From: Leptodactylus fallax
Lineage: Eukaryota; Chordata; Amphibia; Anura; Leptodactylidae
DNA length: 64,000 bases
Reading direction: 5' to 3'
Assembly: GCA_947044405.1 (NCBI GenBank)
Contig: CAMRHE010000352.1
Location: forward strand, 930,001-994,000
A program made the translations under genes and the position numbers. How positions within the stretch are numbered: position 1 is the stretch's first letter; every line of letters starts with the position of its first letter. Of this stretch, positions 9,901-22,078 are shown in pieces. The notes below the pieces were generated by a model. It was not told the origin of the DNA. It saw nothing but the letters and a program-made list of their open reading frames with translations, and ran no database searches.

Positions 9901-10540
9901 GTCTGAGCTTGTGTGCAGGTTTGGAGTGCCCGAGGTGATTGAGTCTGACAGAGGTACACATTTCACAGGTGAGATAATGAAAGAAATAATGTCTGCACTA
10001 GGGATTGAGCAAGCTTTCCACACACCCTACCATCCTCAGAGTTCAGGCAAAGTGGAAAGGTTGAATGGCACACTCAAATTAAAGATCCAAAAAACGATAG
10101 CAGAGACAGGGAAGCCCTGGCCTGAGTGTCTATCTTTAGCCCTTTACTCAGTAAGAACCACCCCTAACAGGAGGACAGGGTTGTCACCATTTGAAATATT
10201 GTTTGGAAGTGCACCCAAAACAGGGTTATACTTCCCTCAGACGTTACAGCTTAACTATGACAGTATTTCTAGCTATGTGCAGAGTTTGTGCCAGAAATTG
10301 AGAGAAACACATAAAAAAGTGTTCTCTTCTATTCCAGACCCTTCTGATTTTTCAGGAACGCATAGCTTGCAGCCTGGTGATTGGGTGGTCGTGAAAAGAC
10401 ACACTAGGAAGTCTCTTGAACCCAGGTATGACGGTCCCTTCCAAGTACTGCTGACAACTGCCACTTCAGTAAAATTGGAGGGAAAACCCACCTGGATACA
10501 CGCTTCACATTGCAAGAAAGTTGAAGCACCATCAAAATGA
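6962..10540 (+). CDS. pol: Retroviral Pol: protease, reverse transcriptase, RNase H, integrase
   Basis: The frame is open from the gag UGA; 6962 is a TTG codon, so pol is expected as a Gag-Pol fusion rather than from its own start. Residues numbered from 6962: protease DTG at 26-28; reverse transcriptase LPQG near 309 and YVDD at 343-346; RNase H aspartates D667 (VDGS) and D727 (TDSR); an HHCC zinc module before the integrase core; integrase D938, D996 and E1032, the last two with 35 residues between; then an SH3-like tail with a GPF motif near 1165. All catalytic residues I looked for are present and there is no internal stop across 1192 codons. It ends four bases into env. Its intactness agrees with the near-identity of the LTRs. 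Confidence 0.95.
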   Translation: MSSQDRGIQIFQPVLINGKEVPFLIDTGATKSCVSKHVASTLKLPLSGDSQVVQGVSGLPVTLDQTDPVETSFQGSRILTRYLVSDTSDNILGTDVMGVLGCNIMLHSSGEAFVKVTHTNHEILCLLSAELNTPNCIFVLTEEENVLLSQVPTALWATGKTDLGKLDVPPVMVTLKPGAQPPRIKQYPLTHAQEDAIAVTIVELVKAEALKECTSVANTPLFPVKKKGKKGEPDTYRMVHDLRELNKVTLLETPVVPNPHTLLSAVPTGTTWYSCIDLSNAYFSVPLHPDCQYLFAFTFRGKQYTWTVLPQGAQNSPNQFTRCLTLIMSTWYFPHDDVVLLQYVDDLLLCAPDKPTCEAATISLLCFLYQNGCKANKDKLQFCKQKVVFLGHCLGQGTKHLSDERTKVVRDMQVPTSHAQLRTFLGLVSYCRPWIRSASLTMQPLYDSLSSKPFSLTPEALDAFYQLKLQIVSAPALGLPDYGKPFQLYVTEMMGHATAVLTQQHGDKKRPVAYYSSRLDAVARGTPSCVRVVLSVQALLEKSSDIVLDHILVVYTPHDIHAILTQVDRRHLSLARQCKMEFALQSSSNISFQRCLTLNPATLLPVGVHDSKGGVEDELFLNSLSEEELFDSQHEHDCVALMSQETVGFDHVTDVPLQNPDYEMFVDGSRYLTDEGKFVTGYAVVTEHDIIVQEALPPHMSAQEAELKALMEACKIAKGRTANIYTDSRYAFGIAHDYGPIWRARNFLTAQGKPIKNGDVVSRLMEAILLPKQLAIVKVRAHAKGRDPESRGNERADTAAKAAALLARRGPNQVSKMDIDLADPKGLYSKVTSVETERWKKAGATEGDGMWKMGDRLCLPAAVYPQMAGLAHGKVHASQNAMESLVGKLWFAPGFGRAASNHVKACHICALHNPGQVVKTPTKCTPKSLYPFQRVQIDYIQLPKSGTYEYVLVCVDLFSGWPEAYPVSKATAQATAKKLMSELVCRFGVPEVIESDRGTHFTGEIMKEIMSALGIEQAFHTPYHPQSSGKVERLNGTLKLKIQKTIAETGKPWPECLSLALYSVRTTPNRRTGLSPFEILFGSAPKTGLYFPQTLQLNYDSISSYVQSLCQKLRETHKKVFSSIPDPSDFSGTHSLQPGDWVVVKRHTRKSLEPRYDGPFQVLLTTATSVKLEGKPTWIHASHCKKVEAPSK

Positions 10541-11862
10541 AAACACGACACTTGCTGATGTTTGCTGGATGCCTTTTAATAATATGGACCTGGTTTGAAC
10601 TTTACAGGAAAAAAGACAGCCCAAATCGGGGAGTAAGGGAGCTGGAGGAACACATATGGAGAACAAAAGAGAATATGTGGTTATATTTGGCCCGAGTATT
10701 AAACATGACAGAATTTTGTTTGAGAAATGCATATTCCAGTAATGTGTTAGAAACTTGTTTGATTGCAGTGCCGACTTCTGTTACAGTATGGACTAAATTG
10801 TTGAAACTTCAGTTAAATGACACTCTTTTACAGGAAGCTGATCTCCATGTGCATGCAGACTGGAAAAGTCCTTATTATGCTTGTATGAACTGCACTGCCT
10901 ACGCAGATTTACAGGAGAATATGATAAGGATATCGACTGGGGCAGTAGCAAGAGCAGAATTGTGTTTCAAATTTTCATGTAATAAAACAACAATACCTAA
11001 TTGCAATCCTATAATGAATAAAGGGCAGTTTCCACAAATCTGCAATAGAACTGACAACGATTGTCAAACCCTGAGGGAAGGGAAGAGGATGCAATGTAAC
11101 AGGACACTTATTGTCCCGTCACTAGATTTACATGTACCCTTGCCACCTGGGTGGGTTCTAGCGTGTGGTAATAGCAGCTACACCTATATACCTGCCAATA
11201 TAACTGGAGGCATATGTGCCTTGTCTAGATTAGCATTGACTATGATACCCACACCATATGAACAGAGTTCACAGAAATCGCATGTACATATATTACACAA
11301 AAGAAGTACTATCCCACTGCCTGAGGATTGTAATTATGATGTGAAACTCTTATCGAAAGCAGAATACATAAGCCTAGCTGTGTCACTGGTAGGAGTACCA
11401 GGTTTGTCTGTATATAATGCTAAGATAATATCACGTATTGCTTGCTTTATGGTAAAGAATATAAACACTACTAGCGCTATCATTAAAGATGTTGTATTAG
11501 ATTTGCAATCACATAAAAAAGCAATATTGCAGAATAGAGCAGCTATAGATTATTTACTGCTTAAACATGGTTATGGGTGCAACACTTTTGCAGGAATGTG
11601 CTGTTTTAATTTGTCTGACCATTCAGAAGATGTGCATGATAAGTTGAAACAGTTGCAGGAAATGGTAACACATATTAAACAAGATGTCAACCAAGGATGG
11701 TGGGACTGGCTGTTAGCTTTCCTACCTGACTTGGGATACCTTCGACAAATCGTAGGTATAATCCTTTGTGTAATCATTTTTATGATATTAGGATGTTGTT
11801 GTATCCAATGTATTCCTTCGCTATGCAATCTCATGAGGGACAATACTCAGTATGTAAGGTAG
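10537..11862 (+). CDS. env: Retroviral Env glycoprotein
   Basis: 441 codons, overlapping the end of pol (ATGA). An N-terminal hydrophobic stretch (about 5-20) serves as signal peptide. The surface part is short, with about eight N-glycosylation sequons and a CMNC at 116-119 that could be the CXXC partner of the transmembrane subunit. A basic HKR at 254-256 may be the cleavage site but is not a full RXKR. In the transmembrane part, Cys265 and Cys302 flank a hydrophobic stretch (about 276-293) resembling an internal fusion peptide. An LQNRAAIDYLLL segment (331-342) and CX6CC (348-356) follow, as in gamma-type and alpha-type Envs. A Trp-rich membrane-proximal stretch (387-391), a membrane anchor (about 403-423) and a short tail end the protein. 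No stop or frame break is seen. Confidence 0.92.
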   Translation: MKTRHLLMFAGCLLIIWTWFELYRKKDSPNRGVRELEEHIWRTKENMWLYLARVLNMTEFCLRNAYSSNVLETCLIAVPTSVTVWTKLLKLQLNDTLLQEADLHVHADWKSPYYACMNCTAYADLQENMIRISTGAVARAELCFKFSCNKTTIPNCNPIMNKGQFPQICNRTDNDCQTLREGKRMQCNRTLIVPSLDLHVPLPPGWVLACGNSSYTYIPANITGGICALSRLALTMIPTPYEQSSQKSHVHILHKRSTIPLPEDCNYDVKLLSKAEYISLAVSLVGVPGLSVYNAKIISRIACFMVKNINTTSAIIKDVVLDLQSHKKAILQNRAAIDYLLLKHGYGCNTFAGMCCFNLSDHSEDVHDKLKQLQEMVTHIKQDVNQGWWDWLLAFLPDLGYLRQIVGIILCVIIFMILGCCCIQCIPSLCNLMRDNTQYVR

Positions 11863-11959
11863 GATCATTATTTTTAACATTTTCAATGGAGAATCCATCA
11901 CAGATGGCACACAGATAGTGTGAATGTATTCATTGAATACTGATTAAAAATAAATTCCT

Positions 11960-11970
11960 AAAATGGGGGA
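11960..11970 (+). promoter_or_regulatory. Polypurine tract
   Basis: AAAATGGGGGA, broken by one T, followed by AT and the TG of the 3' LTR. This is the expected plus-strand primer site. Confidence 0.65.
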
Positions 11971-11972
11971 AT

Positions 11973-12417
11973 TGTAAGGGTTAAAACATAACTTGCACTA
12001 TATTCTATATCACAGTATACAGAAAGCACAAGAGGGTGGAATGTTCTGTAAACAAGACTGCGTAGTTGATAAGGACAGACTTGGAGTCTGGGGGAGATAT
12101 CAACAGTTCTGCCGATTTCAGCAGAACTAGTAGTCTTGGAAGGACATTTAGATAAGGTGAAAATGAAAACATCTGGGGTGATGGGTAAATGAACAAATTT
12201 GTGTGATAACGGAACTGGAAAGACCATATATGTATATTGATCACATGACTGTTATGCAATTGAGCTTGCTTTTAAAACTGTATTGAACTACGTAATAAAG
12301 TAGAAACTGTTCATACACGGTACCTGTGTACGTCTTGTTTCCCGAGCGCTCGAAACTGGTTATCTATTTAATTAGGCTTACGGTGACATCCATCCCGGGG
12401 GAGATTAACCCCCGACA
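11973..12417 (+). repeat. 3' LTR of the endogenous retrovirus
   Basis: 445 bp, TG...CA, two mismatches to the 5' LTR. AATAAA at 12294-12299 would end viral transcripts. It is followed by the right CCCA duplication (12418-12421). Confidence 0.95.
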
Positions 12418-12421
12418 CCCA

Positions 12422-13209
12422 TTAATGACAGCCTATTTTGGCCTCCAGGATGAGGCATCATTTTTGCTTCACAATTTTTTTATTTTTACATTAGCGTACC
12501 CATTTTATGGCTTGATTTTCAAGTATTTTTAAATGGAACTATTTTGGAGTGCATATAATGCATTAAAAAACTTATTTTTAAAAAAAATTATTTTTTTTTA
12601 CGACATACGATATAAATGACAAGCTAAATTTATTCTGTGGGTCAGTACATTACAGTACAGATTACAGCAATGCCTAATTTAGAAAATTTGGGGTACATTC
12701 AACTTTTTGATCACTTTTAATTCCATTTTTTGGGAGATAACATTAACAAAAATGTACATTTTTGTGGGTTTTTTAAAAATTTTTCTTACACTGTTCACTG
12801 TGTGGGTTAAATAACACGCTAGCCTTTTAGTATGGGTTGTTTTGGACGCAGCAATACCAATTATTTGCTTATTTTAATTTTAACATAAAGTTCTGTGTTA
12901 TGCTAGGTTCACACTAGCATTGCATCTCCATCTCACGAGGCAGACTGCTAAAACAGAGGTTACACATGGAGCCCGGCAGACCACATTGGCTATAATGGGG
13001 TCTGTCAGGTGTATGTTGTTTTTAAACTGAAACCGAAAGAAAAAAAATTATGATATATTTAATGATTGTTTGTTTGTTTTTTTAAATATTTTTTAACATT
13101 TTTAGTCCCACTAGGGGGCTTGAACCGGCAATCTCTTAATCGCTTGTATACTATCAAAAGTGGAGGTTGGTCACCTGGGTAATAATGACTATAATATACT
13201 ACATATAAA
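12422..13209. other. A+T-rich non-coding interval
   Basis: No gene or RNA seen. A segment at about 12905-13020 starting TAGGTTCACACTAGCAT resembles the MITE-like repeats at 30329, 26437 and 56208, but no second end is visible. Confidence 0.4.
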
Positions 13210-13600
13210 AAGATGCTTAGCAGAGGAGGCATGAAAATACTAAACTTCAGAAAGGCCAATTTTCATCAGCTAAGAGATGACCTTAGGGCCATAAACTGGG
13301 ACAATATTCTCAAAAATAAAAGTACACAGGCTAAAGGGGAAATTTTTAAAAGTATCTTAACCACATCCTGTGAAAGATCTGTACTATATTGGAATTAATC
13401 ATTAAAGAAAACCATTGTGGTTAAACAAAACTTTATTAAGAGGTGCAATAAATAATAAAAATAAAAAGGAAGTAAACAGGAAAGAAATGATGATGCACTA
13501 AATAATTATAAAGATAAAATAAGACGCATAAAAATAGATAAAGGTAGCAAAGTTTGAGAGAGAGAGGCTCATTGGCAATGTAAAAATAATTTCCAAATAT
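13210..13600 (+). pseudogene. CR1/Rex-like LINE fragment (endonuclease-RT linker)
   Basis: The 61-residue open frame at 13213-13398 contains FRKANFHQLRDDL followed by an NWDNIL segment. This is the pattern of the region between endonuclease and reverse transcriptase in CR1/Rex/L2 LINEs. Weak matching continues past its stop to about 13560. Too short and too broken to classify further. Confidence 0.5.
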
Positions 13601-14821
13601 TTTTAACTACATTAATACACTCCTCAACATTGAAATTGCAACATCAAGGACAAGCAATAAGGATTAGTGTTTAGCGAACCCTTCGAAGTTCAGGTTCGAC
13701 GAACTTGACCCGAACCCAAGCCCCACTGAAATCAATGTGGACCCAAACTTGGTGACCCAAAAATGGCTGTAAAATCAGGATAGTAAGGGGTAGAGGGCTG
13801 CAAAATTGGGTAAACAACAGGGCAAGTGCCCTGCAAAAAAATGGGGTAGGGAAAGTACATAAAATAATAACATAAAATAAAATAAATAAATAAATACATT
13901 TAAAAAAAATAAAATAAAATAATAATTTTGAAACAGGTAGTAGAAGTCCAGGGGGAGGAGGAGGAGATGGAGGTGGATGTGGCATTGTCAGTGGGTGGAA
14001 GAGGCAGAGGAGGAGGTAGCCAACACTTTAACCACTCAGATACTCTTGTCGGTGATGAACACACGTTCTGATTAGAGATGAGCGAATCGAAGCTGCAGAA
14101 GTGGAATTCGATCCCAATTTCAGGAAATCTTCGATTCACCACGATTCCGGGTTTCTTCACGCTTCGATGCATCGAATTGCATTTTTTTATAAAATGGCCG
14201 CTGCACATGTTAGGACAAGGGGCAAGGGAATCTGGGAGCACGGAATCACCCACAATGCCAAGCGTGCAGCTAATCAGCAGCCAGCTGGACATGTGATGTC
14301 ACAGCCCTATAAAAACCCTTGGCTATTTTAGGTACAGTCATTCCACATCGCTCTTACTGTAGCAACAGACGTCAACAGGAGCTAGGGAAAGACTTAGAAA
14401 ACAGATAGAAGTTCAGGGAAAGAGGATTACAAGTGTAGGGGAAGGATAGGGAGGAATTAAGAGAAGAATTTGGGTTGGTTGCAGGGTCATTTACAGCAAA
14501 AATTTGCAGCATAATTCACATTGCAGCACTCACTGCCGTTATACTGCTGCTCATTACTCATATCTGTGTCTTCAAGGTGGAACACAACAAGCCTTTTGCA
14601 GTGCAGTACAGCAAAAAAACAGTGAATTATCATACACTAATATCTGCACGTATCTGTAAAAAACGCCTTTTTAAAGGCGTTTATTATAAGGGGCTTATTC
14701 ACTGTTATTCCAAGGCATAACATTAGTCAGTACTATTGTGCCAAAGAAAACTGAATTATCATCCAATAATATCTGCACTTATCTGTAATAAACGCCTTTA
14801 ATGTGGGGAAAGACATAACGA

Positions 14822-15320
14822 CTATATTCGCCATTTTGTTACCAGTGTAAAGTTGCAGGCCATTTTTAAAAACAGTATTATCAATAATAATTCAATAATT
14901 CTTAGCAGTTATCATCACTTATTTAAATGTCTTCATTAGTGTCTAAATCCATAAGGAGGACCATATTCGCCATTTTGTTACCAGTATAAAGTTGCAAGCC
15001 ATTTTTAAAAACAGTATTATCAATAATAATTCAATAATTCTTAGCGGTTATCACTTATTTAAAGGTGTTTATTAGTTTGTAAACGCATAAGGAGGACCAT
15101 ATTCGCCATTTTGTTACCAGTATAAAGTTTCTGGCCATTTATCAAAACAGTATTGTCAATAATAATTAAAAAATTCAATAATTTTTAGCGTTTATCACTT
15201 ATTTAAAGGTGTTTATTAGGGTGTAAACCCATAAGGAGGACCATATTCGCCATTTTGTTACCAGTATAAAGTTGCTGGCCATTTATCAATACAGTATTAT
15301 CAATAATTCAATAATTATGA
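14822..15320. repeat. Tandem repeat, four copies of about 136-144 bp
   Basis: Units begin near 14822, 14961, 15097 and 15241 with CATATTCGCCATTTTGTTAC and share an internal CAGTATTATCAATAAT and a GGTGTTTATTAG segment. It lies upstream of the transposase remnant, where promoter or subterminal repeats of hAT elements are expected; a role in expression or transposase binding is inference. Confidence 0.75.
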
Positions 15321-15463
15321 GCCACAAATCTCTGCCTTTATCACGCTTTTTTTATTGGTGTTCATTAGTGGGGGAAGAAATAAGGGGCATATTTGCCGTT
15401 CTCTTCAAAGTAGAAAATAACAGGCCTTTTTGCCCTTTGCAATTAAGTTTTTTCATTGAACAG

Positions 15464-16930
15464 TATGTCAGACAGAGAAGCGAGAGGCCATGCACAGGGG
15501 AGGGCCGCAGGCCTAAATGTTTCTGGCACAGGCACAGGTCGCAGCAGAGTAAGGGGACGTGGCAGCAGGGGTCAGTTACAGAGGCCTGAGATCCCAGTGT
15601 CAAGTAGTGGTCGTCTCTTGACCAGCAACCCAACGGTTCTAGACTGGTTGACTCGGTCATCCAATTCATCCCAAGTCACATCAGACACTCCCAGACAAGA
15701 GTCGGTGGGTTCGTCAGACACAACCCTTAGTTGGCATGGCCCGGCAGCAGGCCCTGTGCCCTCACCTGTCCTCAACCTGCCTCTGTCCTTTTCTGTTTCC
15801 TCAGCTAGAGAAGTACTCTATGCTGTGGGCTCAGATCCACTGTACAGTGAGGAGGAGGTACTAGAGGACAGTCAGCAGCTACTGCTCAGCCAAGATGTGG
15901 AGGAGACATCCGCCGCTTCCTGCGGTAGGCGGCAAGTAGTGATGAGGAGAGTGGCATGGGAGCTGGTGTTGAGGAGGACATCAGTGACCTGCAGACAGTA
16001 GTGGATGACGATGTAGCCGATCATAATTGGGAGTCGGGTGACAAAGAGGCCTCATCGTCATCAGGAGAAGAGGGTTGCAGCTTGTGCATGAGGCAGCGGG
16101 GGAGTCAGCAGGGTGACAGCAGTGTGAGGTCGGGAGCTAACCATGCCCGGGGTAGACCACCCGCTTCGCAAGCAGCCTACCTGCCCGGAAAGCAGGGGTT
16201 CACGGAAGCAGTGGTGGTAGCAGTCAGTTATTGCGGAGTGTTGGGGGTAAAATCACCTACTCGGCGGTGTTTTTTGTAAGTTCAATCTGTGGGCAGAAGG
16301 TGAAGCATGGCCAGGGTACCAATGTTGGCACCACAGCCCTGCGCCAACATATGCAGCGTGGCCTGGGAGAGCCATGGCTCCAATGTGGTGGTCCAGCCTG
16401 CCGCAGCAACCGCTGCAGCACCCAGTGGCACGCACCTTATTTCAGGCAGTCAAGGCTCCACCACCTCAGCTGAAGGAAGCTGTGTGTCCTTCCCATCATC
16501 TGCTGGTCGTGATGCTCCTGCTCTTCATTCTCCTAGTCAGTTATTGCGTCAGCAATCAATCACAGAATCAATATCTCAGAGACAACAGTATGCATGCACT
16601 CATCCAACAGTGCAGAAGCTGAACGTGCTCCTGTCCAAGTTGCTGGTGCTGCAGTCACTCCCTTTCCACTTGGTGGACTCTGCACCTTTCAGAGAACTGA
16701 TGGCTTGTGCCGAGCCGAGGTGGAGAGTCCCAAGCCGTCATTTCTTTGCCAAGAAGGCAGTACCAGCCCTGCACAAATATGTAGAAGAGAAGTTGGGCCA
16801 GTCCTTGAGCCTGTCAGTGTCTGCCAAAGTGCCCGGAAGTGCCGACGTGTGGAGCTGTAACTACGGTCAAGGAAAATATATGTCATTTACGGCCCACTGG
16901 GTTAATGTGGTGCCTGTCCAGACACACCAG
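15464..16930 (+). pseudogene. hAT transposase remnant: BED zinc finger and start of catalytic core
   Basis: A serine-rich, acidic N-terminal frame (15464-16001) is followed in other frames by a BED-type finger (ICGQKVKHGQG ... LRQHMQRG, about 16285-16365; the first Cys of the finger appears lost). At 16600-16900 come core segments typical of Ac/ZBED-type hAT transposases: LPFHLVDSAPFREL, a ...RHFFAKKAVP piece and SADVWSCN...YMSFTAHW, where the Asp of ADVW is the first catalytic residue. Homology ends near 16930; the RNase-H-like remainder and the dimerisation domain are missing. At least two frame changes occur. The long continuous frame 16307-17761 mixes the remnant with minisatellite and is not a real protein. 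Confidence 0.75.
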
Positions 16931-17142
16931 CAACTTGGACAGGTGACGCACATTCTGCCTCCACGTTCTCACGCTGTTGGTCCTGCAACAATGTCCGTTT
17001 CATTCTCCACTGTCTCCTCAGCCTCCACTGCAGGGACAATTCACAGTGCTCCTCCAGCATACCACACGTGCAGGGCACAGCGGTGTCACACTGTTCTACA
17101 CCTCGTTTGCCTGGGCGAACAAAGTCACACAGGGGAGGAACT

Positions 17143-17715
17143 GGGTCACTGTATGTTCTCCTCATGCCGCAGCCACTGGTTCACTGTATACCATCTTCAA
17201 GCCGTTTCCACTGGGTCACTGTATGCCCTCCTCATGCCGTTTCCACTGGGTCACTGTATGCCGTCCTCATGCCACTGTCACCGGGTCACTGTATGCCCTC
17301 CTCATGCAGCTTCCACTGCGTCACTGCGTCCTCCTCATGTTGCTGCCACTGGGTCACTGTATGCCCTCCTCATGCCACTGCCACTGGGTCACTGTATGGC
17401 CTCCTCATGTTGCTGCCACTGTAAGCCCTCCTCATGCCACTGCCACTGGGTCATTGTATGCCCTCCTCATGCCGCAGCCACTGGGTCACTGTATGCCCTC
17501 CTAAGGCTGCTACTACCTCCACTTCTGTCACTGGGTCACTGTATGCCCTCCTCTTGCTGCAGCCACTGGGTCACTGTATGCCCTCCTCATGCTGCAGCCA
17601 CTGGGTCGCTGTATGGCCTCCTCATGAAACTGCCACCTCCACATTATGTCACCTTGCCACTCTGTGGTTTCCTCATGCTGCTGCCAACTCCACATTATGT
17701 TGCCTTGCCACTCTG
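17143..17715. repeat. Minisatellite, about 35-36 bp unit
   Basis: About a dozen units of CTGGGTCACTGTATGCCCTC followed by CTCATGCYRCTGCCA, with some variants. It begins shortly after the hAT transposase homology ends. All three forward frames and part of the reverse stay open through it, so the apparent ORFs here are artefacts of the unit. Confidence 0.85.
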
Positions 17716-18373
17716 TAGACATATACAGTACTGTATGTGGAATCGACAGACGACGGTGTAAAAGGAGTGTGCTCTTTCACTCTACAGTAGGATGTTGGGC
17801 CTCTGCACAGTTCTTTCTACCTGACACTAACATGGACCTGTAAGGCTGAGTTCACACTTGAGTTAGTTGGTCAGTTTTGGCCCCATAACTGTCCAAATAA
17901 GTGAAGTGTGCAGTGGTTCTAAGAGCGACGCCTGTCATGTGCATACTGTTTGACTACCACAGTAGGCTCCCTATGCATGTTACTGCAAGGCAGTGTTCTA
18001 CACCACTATACAGGCTCTCTGAAGCTAGGAAATAGGTATTTTTTAGCGATATTCGCCGCAAATTAATTCGGATCGAAGCAAATTTTTTTGGAACTTCGAA
18101 TCAAACTGCAGAATCGAACTTTTGAGAAATTCGCTCATCTCTAGTTCTGATAGGACACTTGCCATAGGGCAGGCCAGAACCTCCAAGGCATAGAGAGCAA
18201 GCTCTGGCCACTTGTCCAATTTACCAACCCAGAAATTGAATGGGGAGGACCCATCGCTGAGTACCAGGAGACGTGTCAACAGATACTCATCCACCATGTG
18301 AGTCAAAGTCGGCGCTAGGAGACAGTATAGGTACACACGCAGTTATTTTCACTGCGCTAGAAGACAGCATGTA

Positions 18374-20008
<1,635 letters not shown>

Positions 20009-21110
20009 TATATACAAACGCAGTTATTGTTACTGAGCTAGGAGACAGTATGGGTACACATGCAGTTAATTTTACTGTGCTAGGAAACGGTATGGGTATA
20101 CACACACAGTTTACCGTCACTGCCCTGAAAAGGGCAATTATTATTTATAGACTAACTGTCCCTCACAGTATTAGGCTTCTCTCCCTACCTGGCTGCATTG
20201 CCATGAAAAGGTCCTTATCTCCAGCTGCAGCCTCTCCCTACCTAGCCTAACTAGCTGGAATGGCGACGGGACCAGTGACTTCAGCGCTGAAGTTCGGGTT
20301 CGGGAACCCAAACCCACGATGTTCGTCACGGACCCAAACTGTGCAGTTCGGGTTCGCTCATCACTAATAAGGATGAATATTAAGGAAGTAGCAGGAGTCA
20401 TTACATATGCAAATGATCACATTTTTAAGCACCTACCTCCAATCTGTGTCCTGACAGGGACATAAAGACCACATTAAAAGCAAGACTTTTAGCCACATGA
20501 AAACTCAAAAATCAGATCAAGCGTTGTTGAATGAATGCGAGATGCCTCCTGGTTATCGGTGTTCCAGTCATTGCCACTTGTTGCAAGTGTGACAGAATCC
20601 TTGAATTGAGAGACCTTGATTTATCACTTCAGCAGACTACTACATGCCTAGGCCAAGATGTCAGCACTGATCAATGTTTCGTGTCCTCCTGGTTGCGATA
20701 ACAACAATGAACTGAAATGACAATAAGAGGTGTTCAAAGGCAAACCTCAGCACAGAGAGATCATCTAATTATGAATGGCAAAAGTGAAATTCGACATCAC
20801 ATGTCAAGCCTAAGGTGGCAAGCAGTGTTAACACAAATCATCAGAAGGCATTTGCACAACACTGGACTTCAATTCAAACATCCATCTACAGGTGTTCTAT
20901 TGACCTCACACCACCGCTTTCAAAGGCTATCATGGCACACAGCAGAATGGCAACAGAGGCTGGAATGGAGGTCTCCTCCTCAACAATTCCCACTTTTGTC
21001 TCAGATGCAATGATAGCCAGTTATTGCTCTGGAGATCAATTGGGCAAATCCATGAAGAGACCTGCACAAGGGAACGTCACACTGATCCTACTGCTGAGAT
21101 TATGAAAAAA

Positions 21111-21609
21111 ACAGAAACCCTACAGTTTTGATATGATTTTTTTGTAGCACAGTTTTTGAAATTGTAGCAGAAACATAAATTTGTTACACTTGTAAATTTA
21201 GAAAACCTCACCAAAAACCACATCAAAACTGCATGCATTTTTCCGTCGCAGTTTTGATAAAATTGTAATTACATCGCAACTGCACCATATAAATACACCC
21301 TCAAAGCTACACCATCCTATACTTTCCACCCAGCACATACAAAAATTCACCTTTAACCATTACCAAGCTCCCTTAGTGGCACCACATATTGTCATGCTCC
21401 GCAGTGGCTCAAAACACAGTAAATAAGTAGTAATACTCCCCAGTGCCCTCCTGGCAAGTAGTAATGTTCTCCAGAAGCCCCCAGGCAAGTAATAATGTTC
21501 TCCAGTGGTCCCCAGGCTTTTCTGGTATGTGCCCAAGTGCTGGAGATATCAGTGCTGTTAGATATCTCTCCACTGTTAGAACTCTTCTATAGCCTTGTAC
21601 TCTGTGTTA
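21111..21609. other. Non-coding interval
   Basis: No gene or repeat end that I can support; some C+T-rich stretches. Confidence 0.4.
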
Positions 21610-22078
21610 CTGACAGCCAGGGCCGGTTTTAAAGTGTGGCCAGTTTTAAAGTGTGGGCAAAATTATAAGCGGTGCCCCAAATCCTGACATACCATACCAA
21701 CACCGTCATATTCAGTCATTTCAGAAGTGAGTGCTGCACTTCCAGTGGCACTGATATAATCTTAAAAGGAAAACAAAAAAAAAATTTAAAACATATGTAC
21801 AGTGGGGAAAAAAAGTATTTAGTCAGCCACCAATTGTGCAAGTTCTCCCACTTAAAAAGATGAGGCTGGCCTGTAATTGACATCATAGGTAGACCTCAAC
21901 AATGAGAGACAAAATGAGAAAACAAATCCAGAAAATCACATTGTCTGATTTTTTAAGAATTTATTTGCAAAGTATGGTGGAAAATAAGTATTTGGTCAAT
22001 AACAAAAGTTCATTTCAATACTTTGTTATATATCCTTTGTTGACAATGACAGAGGTCAAATGTTTTCTGTAAGTCTTC

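Larger units (their letters stand above)
4186..12417 (+). mobile_element. Endogenous retrovirus, gamma/epsilon-like, near-complete
   Basis: Order: 5' LTR, primer-binding site, leader, gag (split), in-frame UGA, pol (PR-RT-RNaseH-IN), env overlapping pol by four bases, polypurine tract, 3' LTR. The CCHC nucleocapsid finger, gag and pol in one frame separated by a stop, the GPF motif after the integrase core and the CX6CC transmembrane subunit are features of class I (gamma/epsilon) retroviruses. The two LTRs differ at two of 445 positions and the provirus is flanked by CCCA, so integration looks recent and no large rearrangement has followed. The only clear coding defect I see is the frame change within gag. 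Assignment to a named genus is inference. Confidence 0.93.
14073..18143 (+). mobile_element. Inner hAT element with transposase remnant
   Basis: Termini TAGAGATGAGCGAAT and ATTCGCTCATCTCTA, flanked by a perfect 8-bp duplication GTTCTGAT (14065-14072 and 18144-18151). It inserted into the outer hAT. The ends resemble those of the outer element (TAGWGATGAGCGAA), so both belong to related families. Contents: a four-copy tandem repeat (about 14822-15320), a broken hAT transposase 5' part (about 15464-16930) and a minisatellite (17143-17715). Confidence 0.9.

Noticed and set aside
16307..17761. 484-codon forward frame taken as one protein
   Set aside because: Only about 16600-16930 is hAT transposase; the rest reads a minisatellite in an arbitrary frame.
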